Notes: generated by a model from the letters alone, not told the origin. DNA of 32,593 nt from Betaproteobacteria bacterium (GCA_021730905.1 JAKFYK010000086.1:1-32593); one strand, 5' to 3'. Positions 1 to 7,388 are shown, numbered from the stretch's first letter. A program made the numbers and translations.

Positions 1-110
1 GTATTTTCCTCCTGCAGCTATCGTAGCACGCGAATGGGTGGTCCCAGCGCGGGCACCCTGTATCGCCGCGGTTTGTGTTATTTTTACGCCTGTTCTGAAA
101 GACCATCACC

Positions 111-1076
111 GTGGCCGACCACGCCCCCGCCCTGCGCACCGAGTTGTATCCCGAAACCGAGCCATACGAGGCCGGCATGCTGGCGCTCGACGGTTTGCAT
201 CATATGTACTGGGAAGCATGCGGCAACCCCAGCGGCAAGCCGGTGGTATTCCTGCACGGTGGCCCCGGCGCGGGCGCATCCCCCGCACACCGGCGTTTCT
301 TCGACCCGAAGCATTACCGCATCATTATCTTCGATCAGCGCGGCGCAGGCCGCTCAACGCCGCTGGGCGAATTAAGGGACAACACCACGCCGCATCTGAT
401 CGCGGATATGGAGACGTTGCGCCAGCATCTGAACATCGAGCGCTGGCTGGTGTTCGGCGGCTCGTGGGGCAGCACGCTGGCCATTGCCTACGCCGAAGCA
501 CATTCGCATCGCTGCGCAGGATTGATTCTGCGCGGCATATTTCTGTGCCGCAAAAGCGAGATCGACTGGTTTTTATATGACCTCAAAAACCTGTTCCCGG
601 AAGCGTGGCATACCTTCGCCGGCGTCATTCCCGAACGCGAGCGCAGCGATCTGCTCAAGGCGTATTACAAACGCCTCACCAACCCCGACCCGGCAATACA
701 CATGCCCGCCGCGCGCGCGTGGGGCCGCTACGAAGGTTCGTGTTCGACCCTGTTGCCCAGTCCGGAAACCGTCGCCTATTTTGGCGGCGACGTGGTGGCG
801 CTGGGGCTGGCACGCATCGAAGCACATTACTTCACGCACGATATTTTTCTGCCGATCAATTCACTGCTGGACTATGTGAGCCGCATCCGCAGTATTCCCG
901 GCGTGATCGTGCAGGGCCGCTACGACGCCGTGTGTCCGATGGTCAGCGCCGACGATCTGCGCAGGGCATGGCCGGAAGCCGAATACATCATCGTGCCGGA
1001 CGCAGGCCACTCCGCGTGGGAACCCGGCATTTGCAAACAACTCGTCGCCGCCTGCGAAAAGTTCAAACACCTCTAA
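111..1076 (+). CDS. pip: Proline iminopeptidase (alpha/beta hydrolase, S33)
   Basis: This gene encodes a cytoplasmic aminopeptidase expected to release N-terminal proline from peptides. The 321-residue protein has the usual S33 length. It carries the oxyanion motif HGGPGAG (residues 49-55) and the nucleophile elbow GGSWGS (116-121, Ser118). Asp272 in GRYD and His300 in DAGHS complete the catalytic triad, and the spacing fits characterised proline iminopeptidases. Translation starts at a GTG; no good Shine-Dalgarno is visible. The FAH-family gene follows after 19 nt on the same strand, so the two may be cotranscribed. No signal peptide is seen. Confidence 0.93.
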   Translation: MADHAPALRTELYPETEPYEAGMLALDGLHHMYWEACGNPSGKPVVFLHGGPGAGASPAHRRFFDPKHYRIIIFDQRGAGRSTPLGELRDNTTPHLIADMETLRQHLNIERWLVFGGSWGSTLAIAYAEAHSHRCAGLILRGIFLCRKSEIDWFLYDLKNLFPEAWHTFAGVIPERERSDLLKAYYKRLTNPDPAIHMPAARAWGRYEGSCSTLLPSPETVAYFGGDVVALGLARIEAHYFTHDIFLPINSLLDYVSRIRSIPGVIVQGRYDAVCPMVSADDLRRAWPEAEYIIVPDAGHSAWEPGICKQLVAACEKFKHL

Positions 1077-1095
1077 TGCAAACCGGGAGCATCCA

Positions 1096-2007
1096 TTGAA
1101 ACTGGTCACTTTTTCAGAATCTGCGCGCAAGCCTGCCAAAACCGGCGTGATCGGCACCGATGGTGGTGTGATCGACATCGCGCGCGCTGCCAAATCGGCA
1201 CGTGTAGCATTGTCGTTCGACGCCGGCGATATGATTTCGCTGGTGGCGTCCGGCAAAAAGGGGCTGGCGGCGATCAACAAAGCCATCGCCAAGGTCAAGA
1301 CCAGCCATCACTCACTCGCCAAGGTTAAATTGCACGCGCCGATTCCGCGTCCGCGCAAAAACGTATTCTGCGTCGGCTGGAATTATCTCGATCACTTCAA
1401 CGAAGGCGCGCAGGCACGCCCGCACGTGCAGGAAATGCCAACACATCCGGCATTTTTCAGCAAGCAGCCGCTGACGGTGAACAGCCCTTATGGCAACGTG
1501 CCAGCACACGGCGGCGTCACCGAAAAACTCGACTGGGAAGTGGAACTCGCGCTGGTGATTGGCTCCGGCGGCACAAATATCACTGAAGCCCACGCCATGA
1601 AGCACGTGTTCGGCTACATGGTCGCCAACGACGTGTCCGCGCGCGAAGTGCAACGCCATCACGGCCAGCAGTGGTTTCGCGGCAAGAGCCTCGACGGACA
1701 TCTGCCGATGGGACCGTGGATCGTTACCGCTGCTGACGTGCGCGATCCGAACAATCTGAATCTGCAATGTCGCGTGAACGGTGTGGTCAAGCAAAGCTCG
1801 AACACGCAACATCTTTACTTCAAGCTGCCGCGCATCATCGCCGAGCTGTCGGCGGGCATCACGCTGGAAGCCGGCGACATTATCCTCACCGGCACGCCGT
1901 CGGGCGTGGGTCACGCGCGCACGCCGCCGGAATTCATGAAGCCCGGCGACATCATGGAAACCGAAGTCGAAAGCATCGGCCTGTTGCGTAACAAAATAGT
2001 GCGCTAG
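1096..2007 (+). CDS. Fumarylacetoacetate hydrolase (FAH) family protein
   Basis: The 303-residue protein belongs to the FAH fold, a group of metal-dependent enzymes that cleave or isomerise C-C bonds in beta-dicarbonyl acids from aromatic and sugar-acid breakdown. Visible motifs are VGWNYLDH (93-100), the metal-binding pair Glu148/Glu150 in DWEVELA, Asp179 in ANDVSARE, SLDGHLPMGPW (about 198-208) and LTGTPSGVG (264-272). The start is a TTG behind GGGAG. Substrate cannot be read from sequence; family members include 2-hydroxyhepta-2,4-dienedioate isomerases, acylpyruvases and oxaloacetate decarboxylases. It lies 19 nt after the iminopeptidase gene. Confidence 0.9.
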   Translation: MKLVTFSESARKPAKTGVIGTDGGVIDIARAAKSARVALSFDAGDMISLVASGKKGLAAINKAIAKVKTSHHSLAKVKLHAPIPRPRKNVFCVGWNYLDHFNEGAQARPHVQEMPTHPAFFSKQPLTVNSPYGNVPAHGGVTEKLDWEVELALVIGSGGTNITEAHAMKHVFGYMVANDVSAREVQRHHGQQWFRGKSLDGHLPMGPWIVTAADVRDPNNLNLQCRVNGVVKQSSNTQHLYFKLPRIIAELSAGITLEAGDIILTGTPSGVGHARTPPEFMKPGDIMETEVESIGLLRNKIVR

Positions 2008-2102
2008 GCACCAAGAGTCCGCACGTGGCGGATTCGCTGGACGGTTTGATTTTTGTGGCGCTATACTGAGCACAGAGTCAGACAGGGTTCCCAGCAACCA
2101 CA

Positions 2103-2645
2103 TTGCTCTACGCCGAGACGCTCAAGCTCGTCAGTCGGCTGCCGCAACGGCAGCCAGCGGCTACGTTACCTTCGCGTCTGGACGAGTTGTTCGACAAGCT
2201 GCATACCTGCCGCGGCCCCGCCGAGGCTACCCGCATCGAAGATGCGATCTGGGACGTGTGGATGTATGACGATCACGAGGGCGCCGAGCTTGCGCTGGAG
2301 CGCGCCACCGCCGACATCGCCGCGCGGCGCTACGACATCGCCGAGACGCGCCTTGCCATCCTGCTCCGGCGCCGCCCGGACTGGGCCGAAGCCTGGAACA
2401 AGCGCGCAACCCTCTGTTACGTGCTGGAACGCGACGACGAAAGTGTCGCGGCCATACACCGCACGCTCGAAATCGAACCGCGGCATTTCGGCGCGATGTG
2501 CGGCCTCGGAGAAATCCTGCGCTCCCACGGCAACATCGAAGCCGCCTGCCTCGCGTTCAGCATGGCGCTGCGCGTGCATCCGCTGCTTGGCGGCATAAGA
2601 GAAATCATGCAGGAACTGTTGCAGGGCAACGGAACACGTCACTAG
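2103..2645 (+). CDS. Tetratricopeptide-repeat protein
   Basis: A 180-residue soluble alpha-helical protein. Residues 65-165 read as degenerate TPR hairpins, with a second segment around RPDWAEAWNKRATL (about 100-113) and a third around EPRHFGAMCGLGEIL (about 127-142). Small TPR proteins with this layout are common in alpha- and betaproteobacteria, and their partners are generally unknown. The first usable start in this frame after the upstream stop at 2067 is the TTG at 2103, and the next Met is far inside the protein, so the TTG is taken. It has only a weak purine stretch (AGGG) upstream. No signal peptide is evident. Confidence 0.75.
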   Translation: MLYAETLKLVSRLPQRQPAATLPSRLDELFDKLHTCRGPAEATRIEDAIWDVWMYDDHEGAELALERATADIAARRYDIAETRLAILLRRRPDWAEAWNKRATLCYVLERDDESVAAIHRTLEIEPRHFGAMCGLGEILRSHGNIEAACLAFSMALRVHPLLGGIREIMQELLQGNGTRH

Positions 2646-2763
2646 CGCACGCCCTGCCGGCAACGCACGAAAACCGGAATTGCGCTGCCACGCATTGCGA
2701 AGGCGGGTATTATCAGCAAAGCACAATCACCTGAATCCCTTTCCACCTTAACATAAAATCTCT

Positions 2764-2784
2764 TTATAAACAAATACTTATAAT
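2764..2784 (-). repeat. AT-rich dispersed motif, copy A
   Basis: On the + strand this reads TTATAAACAAATACTTATAA plus T, and it sits 6 nt before the ATG of the dioxygenase gene. It matches the window-wide consensus TAAGTATTTGTTTTTAA on the minus strand. The right end supplies a perfect TATAAT (2779-2784), so the copy may act as a -10 element. Confidence 0.7.
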
Positions 2785-2790
2785 ACTCCT

Positions 2791-3681
2791 ATGGATACCG
2801 CCACCAATACAAAGATTACCGTCATTCCCACCGGTGCAGCACTCGCCGCCGATGTCGTCGGCGTCGATTTGTCGCAGCCTATTCCGCCGGAAATCTACGC
2901 GCAAATCCGCAAAGCCTGGAACGATCACCTGGTGCTGCGTTTTCGCGGGCAACAACTCGATGATCCGCAGTTCCTGAATTTCGCGCGGCTGTTCGGCGAA
3001 CTCGACAAGGCGCCGATCCACGCCGGCAAGGACGTGGTAAACCACCATCCCGAGATTACCGTGATGTCCAACATCAAGGTCAACGGCAAATCCATTGGCA
3101 ACCTCGGCCACTACGAAGCGGTGTGGCACACCGACATGAGCTACAACGACCTGTGCCCGATCGGCAGCGCGCTGTATGCGATTGAAGTGCCGCCGGTCGG
3201 TGGCAACACCGGCTTCGCCAATATGTATCGCGCGTACGACACGCTACCGGCAGAACTGAAGCGCGAGGTCATGGGCAAGACCTGCCGCCATGATTCCAGC
3301 CGCAACAGCGCGGGCGAGCTGCGCAAGGGCTTCAAGGAAACCACCGACCCGCGCGAGGCGCCGGGCGCGATACACCCGATCATCCGCACCCATCCCGAGA
3401 CCCGGCGCAATGCGTTATTTCTCGGCCGCCGCCAGTCCGCCTACATCATCGGCCTGCCGCTGAACGAAAGCGAAGATTTACTCAACCGCCTGTGGGCGCA
3501 CGCCACGCAGAAAGAATTTGAGTGGTATCAGGTGTGGAAAGTCGGCGACCTCATCCTGTGGGACAACCGCTCGGCGATGCACCGGCGCGATTCGTTTGAT
3601 CCGGAATCGCGGCGACTGATGCACAGGACGCAGATCAAGGGCGACAAGCCGTTTTTTGATGCGGCGACGTTGGTGGCTTGA
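2791..3681 (+). CDS. TauD/TfdA family Fe(II)/2-oxoglutarate dioxygenase
   Basis: A non-heme iron, 2-oxoglutarate-dependent dioxygenase of 296 residues. The iron triad is His113-x-Asp115 in VWHTDMSY plus His264 in SAMHRRDSF. Arg275 and Arg279 in RRLMHRT are the expected 2-oxoglutarate carboxylate ligands, and the His264 to Arg279 spacing of 15 matches TauD. The family oxidises taurine, sulfonates, phenoxy acids and other small acids, and the substrate here is not determined. No Shine-Dalgarno precedes the ATG; instead a TATAAT ends 6 nt upstream, which would fit a leaderless transcript. The gene stands alone between the TPR gene and the integron cassette. Confidence 0.93.
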   Translation: MDTATNTKITVIPTGAALAADVVGVDLSQPIPPEIYAQIRKAWNDHLVLRFRGQQLDDPQFLNFARLFGELDKAPIHAGKDVVNHHPEITVMSNIKVNGKSIGNLGHYEAVWHTDMSYNDLCPIGSALYAIEVPPVGGNTGFANMYRAYDTLPAELKREVMGKTCRHDSSRNSAGELRKGFKETTDPREAPGAIHPIIRTHPETRRNALFLGRRQSAYIIGLPLNESEDLLNRLWAHATQKEFEWYQVWKVGDLILWDNRSAMHRRDSFDPESRRLMHRTQIKGDKPFFDAATLVA

Positions 3682-3810
3682 AACACCAATACTTATGCGC
3701 CGCCCGCCCGTCTTCGATCAAGTCGCTTTTCACGCCCATTTTATTGGGGTGTTAACCATCACACTTTCACTTAAATAATTGTTTTTAGAATGAATTATTT
3801 TAGTTTTGCA

Positions 3811-3872
3811 AGAATGTTATTCATCGCGCCGGGATGTTATACGGCGTTTATGTCGTATAAAACTAGTTAGGC
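3811..3872 (+). other. attI-like integron recombination site
   Basis: The segment ends in the integrase core GTTAGGC (3866-3872), matching GTTRRRY. Two ATGTTAT repeats (about 3812 and 3833) lie upstream, and an imperfect inverted repeat GTTATACG/CGTATAA and TAAAAC precede the core. As recalled, class 1 attI1 has the same order: repeated GATGTTA boxes, GTCG, TAAAAC and then AGTTAGGC. No RYYYAAC partner is found at attC distance, so attI is favoured over attC. No integrase gene is present in the window. This is inference from pattern, not alignment. Confidence 0.5.
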
Positions 3873-4443
3873 TGCGAGCTGCGTCCGATCTCCACGAAGT
3901 CATGACCGCATTGAAAGTGGCTGTCTTCGTCATTGCCGGTGTGATAGCAACGCCAATACTCGCGCTTGGTGTCTTCGAGCTGCGGAAGGGCTACTGGGAT
4001 TCAGAGGTAAAGCGGCTATGCGCAGTGGATGGCGGGTTGACCGTATATGAAGTCGCTGAGATGCCTCGGGTCGAATACGAACTGCTCCGGGACTCTTTTG
4101 GGCATTACGTAGTTCGACCGCAACAATACTCTGGGGCTGCTCCAGTGGTGAGGCGGATAACCAAGAAGTCCATCAACGAATGGAACCCCGAGGTGTGGAG
4201 ACTTGAGCAGTCCGCGATTAGGCGATCGGATGGTAGGACGATCGCCAGGCACGTAGACTATTCTCGAGTCGGTGGAGATTTAATTTCTTTTCACCCTTCA
4301 TCATTCTCATGTCCAGGTAGTCCGGCATTGCGGGTCGAGGACATAGTTAAGGTTAAGAATTAGCACCCAATGGACCGACCGCGGCCTAACAGTACAGTGC
4401 ATCGGACGCGCACAACAGCTCTGCGCGCTGATGACTGCGAACG
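3867..4443 (+). mobile_element. Single integron gene cassette
   Basis: The unit is bounded by G^TTAGGC at 3866/3867 and G^TTAAAC at 4443/4444, and holds one gene in the usual orientation followed by an attC. When circularised, its first bases TTAGGC join the terminal G to give R' = GTTAGGC. That is the exact reverse complement of its own R'' box GCCTAAC at 4384-4390. The integrated R' (GTTAAAC) pairs with R'' only imperfectly, as expected after insertion. Base composition is visibly more AT-rich than the neighbours. No other cassette follows. Confidence 0.75.
3902..4363 (+). CDS. Cassette-borne membrane-anchored hypothetical protein
   Basis: A 153-residue protein of unknown function carried by the integron cassette. 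The start chosen is the ATG 30 nt after the cassette boundary, because a hydrophobic stretch (about residues 4-23, VAVFVIAGVIATPILALGVF) follows directly as a signal anchor. The longer reading from 3806 would run through the recombination site and is unlikely. The rest is soluble and mixed alpha/beta, with Cys39 and a DGGLTVYE segment (about 41-48), and probably lies in the periplasm. I recognise no domain. It ends 20 nt before the attC R'' box, as is typical of cassette genes. Confidence 0.65.
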   Translation: MTALKVAVFVIAGVIATPILALGVFELRKGYWDSEVKRLCAVDGGLTVYEVAEMPRVEYELLRDSFGHYVVRPQQYSGAAPVVRRITKKSINEWNPEVWRLEQSAIRRSDGRTIARHVDYSRVGGDLISFHPSSFSCPGSPALRVEDIVKVKN

Positions 4444-4449
4444 TTAAAC
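4384..4449 (+). other. attC site (59-base element)
   Basis: Outer boxes are R'' GCCTAAC (4384-4390) and R' GTTAAAC (4443-4449), both fitting the RYYYAAC and GTTRRRY consensus. The whole site is 66 bp, within the usual attC range. The interior folds back imperfectly, pairing CATC with GATG and GCGC with GCGC around a short loop, as expected for the folded bottom strand that integron integrase recognises. Confidence 0.75.
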
Positions 4450-4496
4450 AACGCTTTCCCCACCAATTGTAATAACGTGTAACCCCCCGCCTCCCT

Positions 4497-4533
4497 GTAA
4501 CACTCCGTTACACCTTCCGTACAACCGCTTACA
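4497..4533 (+). promoter_or_regulatory. Four helically phased TACA-like repeats (putative response-regulator operator)
   Basis: The hexamers GTAACA (4497), GTTACA (4507), CGTACA (4518) and CTTACA (4528) recur with 10, 11 and 10 bp spacing, so all lie on one DNA face about 100 bp before the secreted-protein gene. OmpR/PhoB-family regulators bind direct repeats with this phasing, and the RstA box in Escherichia coli (TACATNTNGTTACA) has the same TACA-N6-TACA layout. The regulator itself is not in the window. Confidence 0.55.
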
Positions 4534-4629
4534 ACCTCGCCCCGCCAGCCGTAGTCAACCACCCTACCGCGGCGTTATTGTTGTCACGGGCGCGCAGTTT
4601 TGCCCCGGTCAACCTAACGGAGGTGCAAC

Positions 4630-5022
4630 ATGAAAACGACTCTCAAGACATTGGCAGCGGCATCGGTTCTGGCGGTGGCAACCCTGGGCACGGCGCAAGC
4701 CGACGGCCCGCGCGGTTATGGCTATGTCACGGTGCAGCCCGGCTACGGCGTACGCCATCACCCGCTGGAAGGTCTGCGTGAAATCAATGCGCGCCAGAAC
4801 GAGCAGCGCGCGCGCATCGACCACGGTTTCCGCGCAGGCGTCATCACGCGCTTCGAGTTCCGCCGCCTGATGGCCGAACAGAACGACATACAAGGCATGG
4901 AGCGTGCGTTCGTGTCGGATGGCTTCCTGCACCCGCGCGAGCGCATGGAACTGCACCGCCGGCTGGACGCCGCGTCGCGGCACATTGTGTTCGAAGCGCG
5001 CGATCATCAACGCCGGTTCTGA
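4630..5022 (+). CDS. Small secreted helical protein, function unknown
   Basis: A 130-residue protein with a clear Sec signal peptide (residues 1-24, cleavage after AQA) and a perfect GGAGGT ribosome-binding site 5 nt before the ATG. After a Gly/Tyr-rich linker, two similar helical segments follow: residues about 53-85 (INARQNEQRARIDHGFRAG onward) and 87-122. Both show a pattern of Gln/Arg-rich helix, G-x-(I/L)-(T/H), helix. Similar small exported proteins occur in proteobacteria, often as abundant envelope or stress proteins, but no biochemical role is known to me. The phased TACA repeats upstream suggest two-component control, and a strong terminator follows. Confidence 0.8.
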   Translation: MKTTLKTLAAASVLAVATLGTAQADGPRGYGYVTVQPGYGVRHHPLEGLREINARQNEQRARIDHGFRAGVITRFEFRRLMAEQNDIQGMERAFVSDGFLHPRERMELHRRLDAASRHIVFEARDHQRRF

Positions 5023-5044
5023 TCTCCCGGCTACAGCGGCTTCG

Positions 5045-5083
5045 GCCCTTCACCCGCCCGCGGGTGAAGGGCTTTTGTTTTTC
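5045..5083 (+). terminator. Intrinsic terminator after the secreted-protein gene
   Basis: A perfect 12-bp stem (GCCCTTCACCCG, 5045-5056, with CGGGTGAAGGGC, 5061-5072) closes a 4-nt loop and is followed by TTTTGTTTTT. The T-tract faces the + strand gene. In the other direction there is no T-run, so it ends the + transcript only. Confidence 0.92.
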
Positions 5084-6081
5084 TACTGCGGTTTGAAGCC
5101 GATATCGCGCGCGAGCCTGCCCCACTTGTCAAAGTCGTCACGCAGGGTTTTCGTGAAGAACTCGGGCGGCTCGATGTGCAAATCAAGACCGAGCGTCGAG
5201 GCCTTGTCGCGTATGTCAGGCGTGTTCATGGCGGCGTTCATTTCACGGTTCAAAAAGGCGACGACGGGTTTGGGCATGCCGGCAGGACCGATGGCCCCGA
5301 ACCAGCCGCCGGAGGTGAAGCCCGGAACCCCCGCCTCGCTCAGTGTCGGAAACTGCGGATAGTTGGGCGCGCGGGTCTCGCGCGCCACGCCGAGGATGCG
5401 CAAGCGCCCCGACATTGCATGCGGCTGCACGGTAATGAAGGCGCCCAGTACGGCATCAATGCGCCCGCCGATAAGATCGATGACGCTCAAACCCGCGTTC
5501 TTGAACGGCACATGAAAATAGGTGAAGCCCGCTTCCTTGCGCAACAACTCGGTCGCAAAATGCAGGAAAGCCCCTTCGCCGTTGGTGCCGAACGACACCT
5601 TGCCCGGATTGGCCCTGGCGTGGGCGATCAGGTCGCGCGCGGTTTTGTGCGGCGCGTTGGCGTGCACCGCCAGCGCGAGGTAGTTCGACACCATCAGCGA
5701 TATCGGCGCAAAATTCTTGAGGCTGTCGAATGCCACTTTTTTGTAGGCCAGCGGCACGATCACCATATTGCCGCCCTGCCCGCAGCCGATGGTGTAACCG
5801 TCGGTCGGCGCCTGTGCGATGAATTGCAAACCGATCTGGCCGACCGCGCCGGGCCGGTTGTCCATCACGAACGCGTAGCCGGTTTTCTCCATGAACTTGT
5901 GGCCGATCAGCCGCAGCATGGTGTCGCAGGTGTCGCCCGTGGTGCCGGGAATGATGACGCGTATGCTCTTGGCGGGATAGCCGGCCATCGCGGCAGGCGT
6001 GGGCTTCTGCGCCAGCGCTTCGCCACCCAACAGTAACAGACCGGCTAAAACCCCGTAGACACGAAGGTGACTTGCGCGCAT
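5083..6081 (-). CDS. Tripartite tricarboxylate transporter substrate-binding protein (Bug family)
   Basis: A periplasmic solute receptor of 332 residues. The start is the ATG at 6081 behind GGAAGGAGG; an in-frame extension upstream lacks both a signal peptide and a ribosome-binding site. The Sec signal is about residues 1-25 (MRASHLRVYGVLAGLL...ALA), followed by the Bug hallmark YPAKSIRVIIPG. The ligand loop reads GDTCD where most family members have a GG-x-x-D type loop. No TctA/TctB membrane partners are in the window, as is common for the expanded Bug families of betaproteobacteria. It lies 37 nt downstream of a close paralogue and is probably cotranscribed with it. Confidence 0.9.
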   Translation of the reverse strand: MRASHLRVYGVLAGLLLLGGEALAQKPTPAAMAGYPAKSIRVIIPGTTGDTCDTMLRLIGHKFMEKTGYAFVMDNRPGAVGQIGLQFIAQAPTDGYTIGCGQGGNMVIVPLAYKKVAFDSLKNFAPISLMVSNYLALAVHANAPHKTARDLIAHARANPGKVSFGTNGEGAFLHFATELLRKEAGFTYFHVPFKNAGLSVIDLIGGRIDAVLGAFITVQPHAMSGRLRILGVARETRAPNYPQFPTLSEAGVPGFTSGGWFGAIGPAGMPKPVVAFLNREMNAAMNTPDIRDKASTLGLDLHIEPPEFFTKTLRDDFDKWGRLARDIGFKPQ

Positions 6082-6118
6082 GACAACCTCCTTCCGAACG
6101 GTTGCATCAAGCGCCGCG

Positions 6119-7093
6119 TTACTGCGGCTTGAAACCGATGTCCTTTGCCAGCTTGCCCCACAACGCAAAATCGCGGCGGATGACGTCGGTAAAATATTCG
6201 GGTGTTTCGGTGTGGATCTCCAGCCCGAAAGCGGTCAGCTTCTCGCGCACGTCCGGCAGTTTCATCGCCGCATTCATTTCGCGGTTGAGCAGGCTGACCA
6301 CTTCTTTCGACACGCCAGACGGCGCGATAAAGCCGAACCAGCCGCCCGAGGTGTAGCCGGGCACCGTTTCGGCGATGGTCGGGTAGTCAGGATAATTAGG
6401 CGCGCGCGTTGCCCTGGCCACGCCCAGTATCTTCAGCCGGCCCGACACGGCATGCGGCTGCACCGAAATGAACGAGCCCAGCGTCGCATCGATGCGCCCG
6501 CCCATCATGTCGGTAAAAATCGCCGACGTGCTCTTGAATGGCACATGCAAGTAGGTGAAGCCGGCCTCTTTGCGAAACAACTCGGTCGCAAAATGCAGGA
6601 ACGCGCCTTCGCCGGTAGTGCCAAACGTCAGCTTGCCCGGATTCGCCTTGGCATAGGCAATCAGATCACGCACGTTCCTGAACGGCACGCTGGGATGCAC
6701 CGCCAGCGCCAGAAAATTCGACGCCATCAGCGCAATGGGGGCGAAATCTTTTTGCGTGTCGTACGCAACTTTCTTGTAGGCGATCGGCACCACGACCATG
6801 TTGCCACCCTGCCCGCAGCCGATGGTGTAGCCGTCAGTCGGCGCCTGCGCGATCATTTGCAGACCGAGTTGCCCGCCGGCGCCGGGACGGTTATCAATCG
6901 CGAACTGCTGCCCCAGTTTTTCGGCTACCTTATAGCCGACCAGACGCGACAACACATCGCAAGAGTCGCCCGCCGCCGCCGGAATAATGACGCGTATGGT
7001 TTTGGCAGGATAGGCCTGCGCCAAAGTACCGCCCGAAATCGCCAGACCCGCCAGCGCAAGCGCGCACCGCTCCCACAGTGACCCGTGTGCCAT
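6119..7093 (-). CDS. Tripartite tricarboxylate transporter substrate-binding protein (Bug family), paralogue
   Basis: A 324-residue periplasmic receptor with a signal peptide (about residues 1-26, ending TLAQA) and the motif YPAKTIRVIIPA. It is clearly paralogous to the next gene along the whole length, sharing the loop GDSCD, the block QAPTDGYTIGCGQGGNMV, HFATELFRKEAGFTY-like and SGGWFG segments. This indicates tandem duplication. A GGGGAGAGGG stretch precedes the ATG. Ligand is unknown; Bug receptors bind small carboxylates such as citrate, aromatic or amino acids. Confidence 0.9.
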   Translation of the reverse strand: MAHGSLWERCALALAGLAISGGTLAQAYPAKTIRVIIPAAAGDSCDVLSRLVGYKVAEKLGQQFAIDNRPGAGGQLGLQMIAQAPTDGYTIGCGQGGNMVVVPIAYKKVAYDTQKDFAPIALMASNFLALAVHPSVPFRNVRDLIAYAKANPGKLTFGTTGEGAFLHFATELFRKEAGFTYLHVPFKSTSAIFTDMMGGRIDATLGSFISVQPHAVSGRLKILGVARATRAPNYPDYPTIAETVPGYTSGGWFGFIAPSGVSKEVVSLLNREMNAAMKLPDVREKLTAFGLEIHTETPEYFTDVIRRDFALWGKLAKDIGFKPQ

Positions 7094-7121
7094 GAAACGC
7101 CCTCTCCCCTTGGCTCCTTAG

Positions 7122-7388
7122 TTACTTGCCGTCGTTCTTGTCTTTTTTGGTAGCAGCACTGAACGACGCCAGCGCCGCTTTCTGCATTTCCAGCGTTTTC
7201 ACCGTCATCTGGATGAAGCCGATGTTCATGGTGAGCCAGGTTTCCACGCCTTTGAGTTCGGCGATTTTCTTTTCGATATCCTCGACGTTGGCGGTGGGCA
7301 TGAACATGCCGGGAACCGGAAACGACATCGGGTTCCACATTTTCTGCATGAACTCCATGAAATCCTTGGGCAGATCCGGCGTAGACAT
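7122..7388 (-). CDS. PhaM-like polyhydroxyalkanoate granule-associated protein (short form)
   Basis: An 88-residue protein resembling the conserved N-terminal core of PhaM, the polyhydroxybutyrate synthase activator and nucleoid-granule linker of Cupriavidus. The supporting pattern is a Phe/Trp-rich helix (DFMEFMQKMWNP), then FMPTANVEDIEKKIAELKGVETWL (about 42-66) and a long helix ending in ALEMQKAAL-like sequence. The start is the ATG at 7388 behind GGGAG. PhaM proteins usually carry a long Lys/Ala/Pro-rich DNA-binding tail. Here only a short TKKDKNDGK remains, so DNA binding is doubtful. No pha synthesis gene is nearby. Family assignment is from remembered pattern. Confidence 0.65.
   Translation of the reverse strand: MSTPDLPKDFMEFMQKMWNPMSFPVPGMFMPTANVEDIEKKIAELKGVETWLTMNIGFIQMTVKTLEMQKAALASFSAATKKDKNDGK

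Noticed and set aside
1..110. Possible tail or promoter feature at the left edge
   Set aside because: No continuing coding frame with recognisable sequence and no clear promoter elements were found.
3740..3872. attC of a lost cassette on the left of the cassette
   Set aside because: No RYYYAAC box lies at attC distance with a matching stem; an attI-like reading fits better.
3806..3901. Upstream in-frame extension of the cassette protein
   Set aside because: It would start inside the recombination site; the ATG at 3902 directly precedes the signal anchor and fits cassette architecture.
5176..7081. Two long + strand frames opposite the Bug receptor genes
   Set aside because: Both are antisense to well-supported secreted proteins and resemble each other only because the underlying genes are paralogues.
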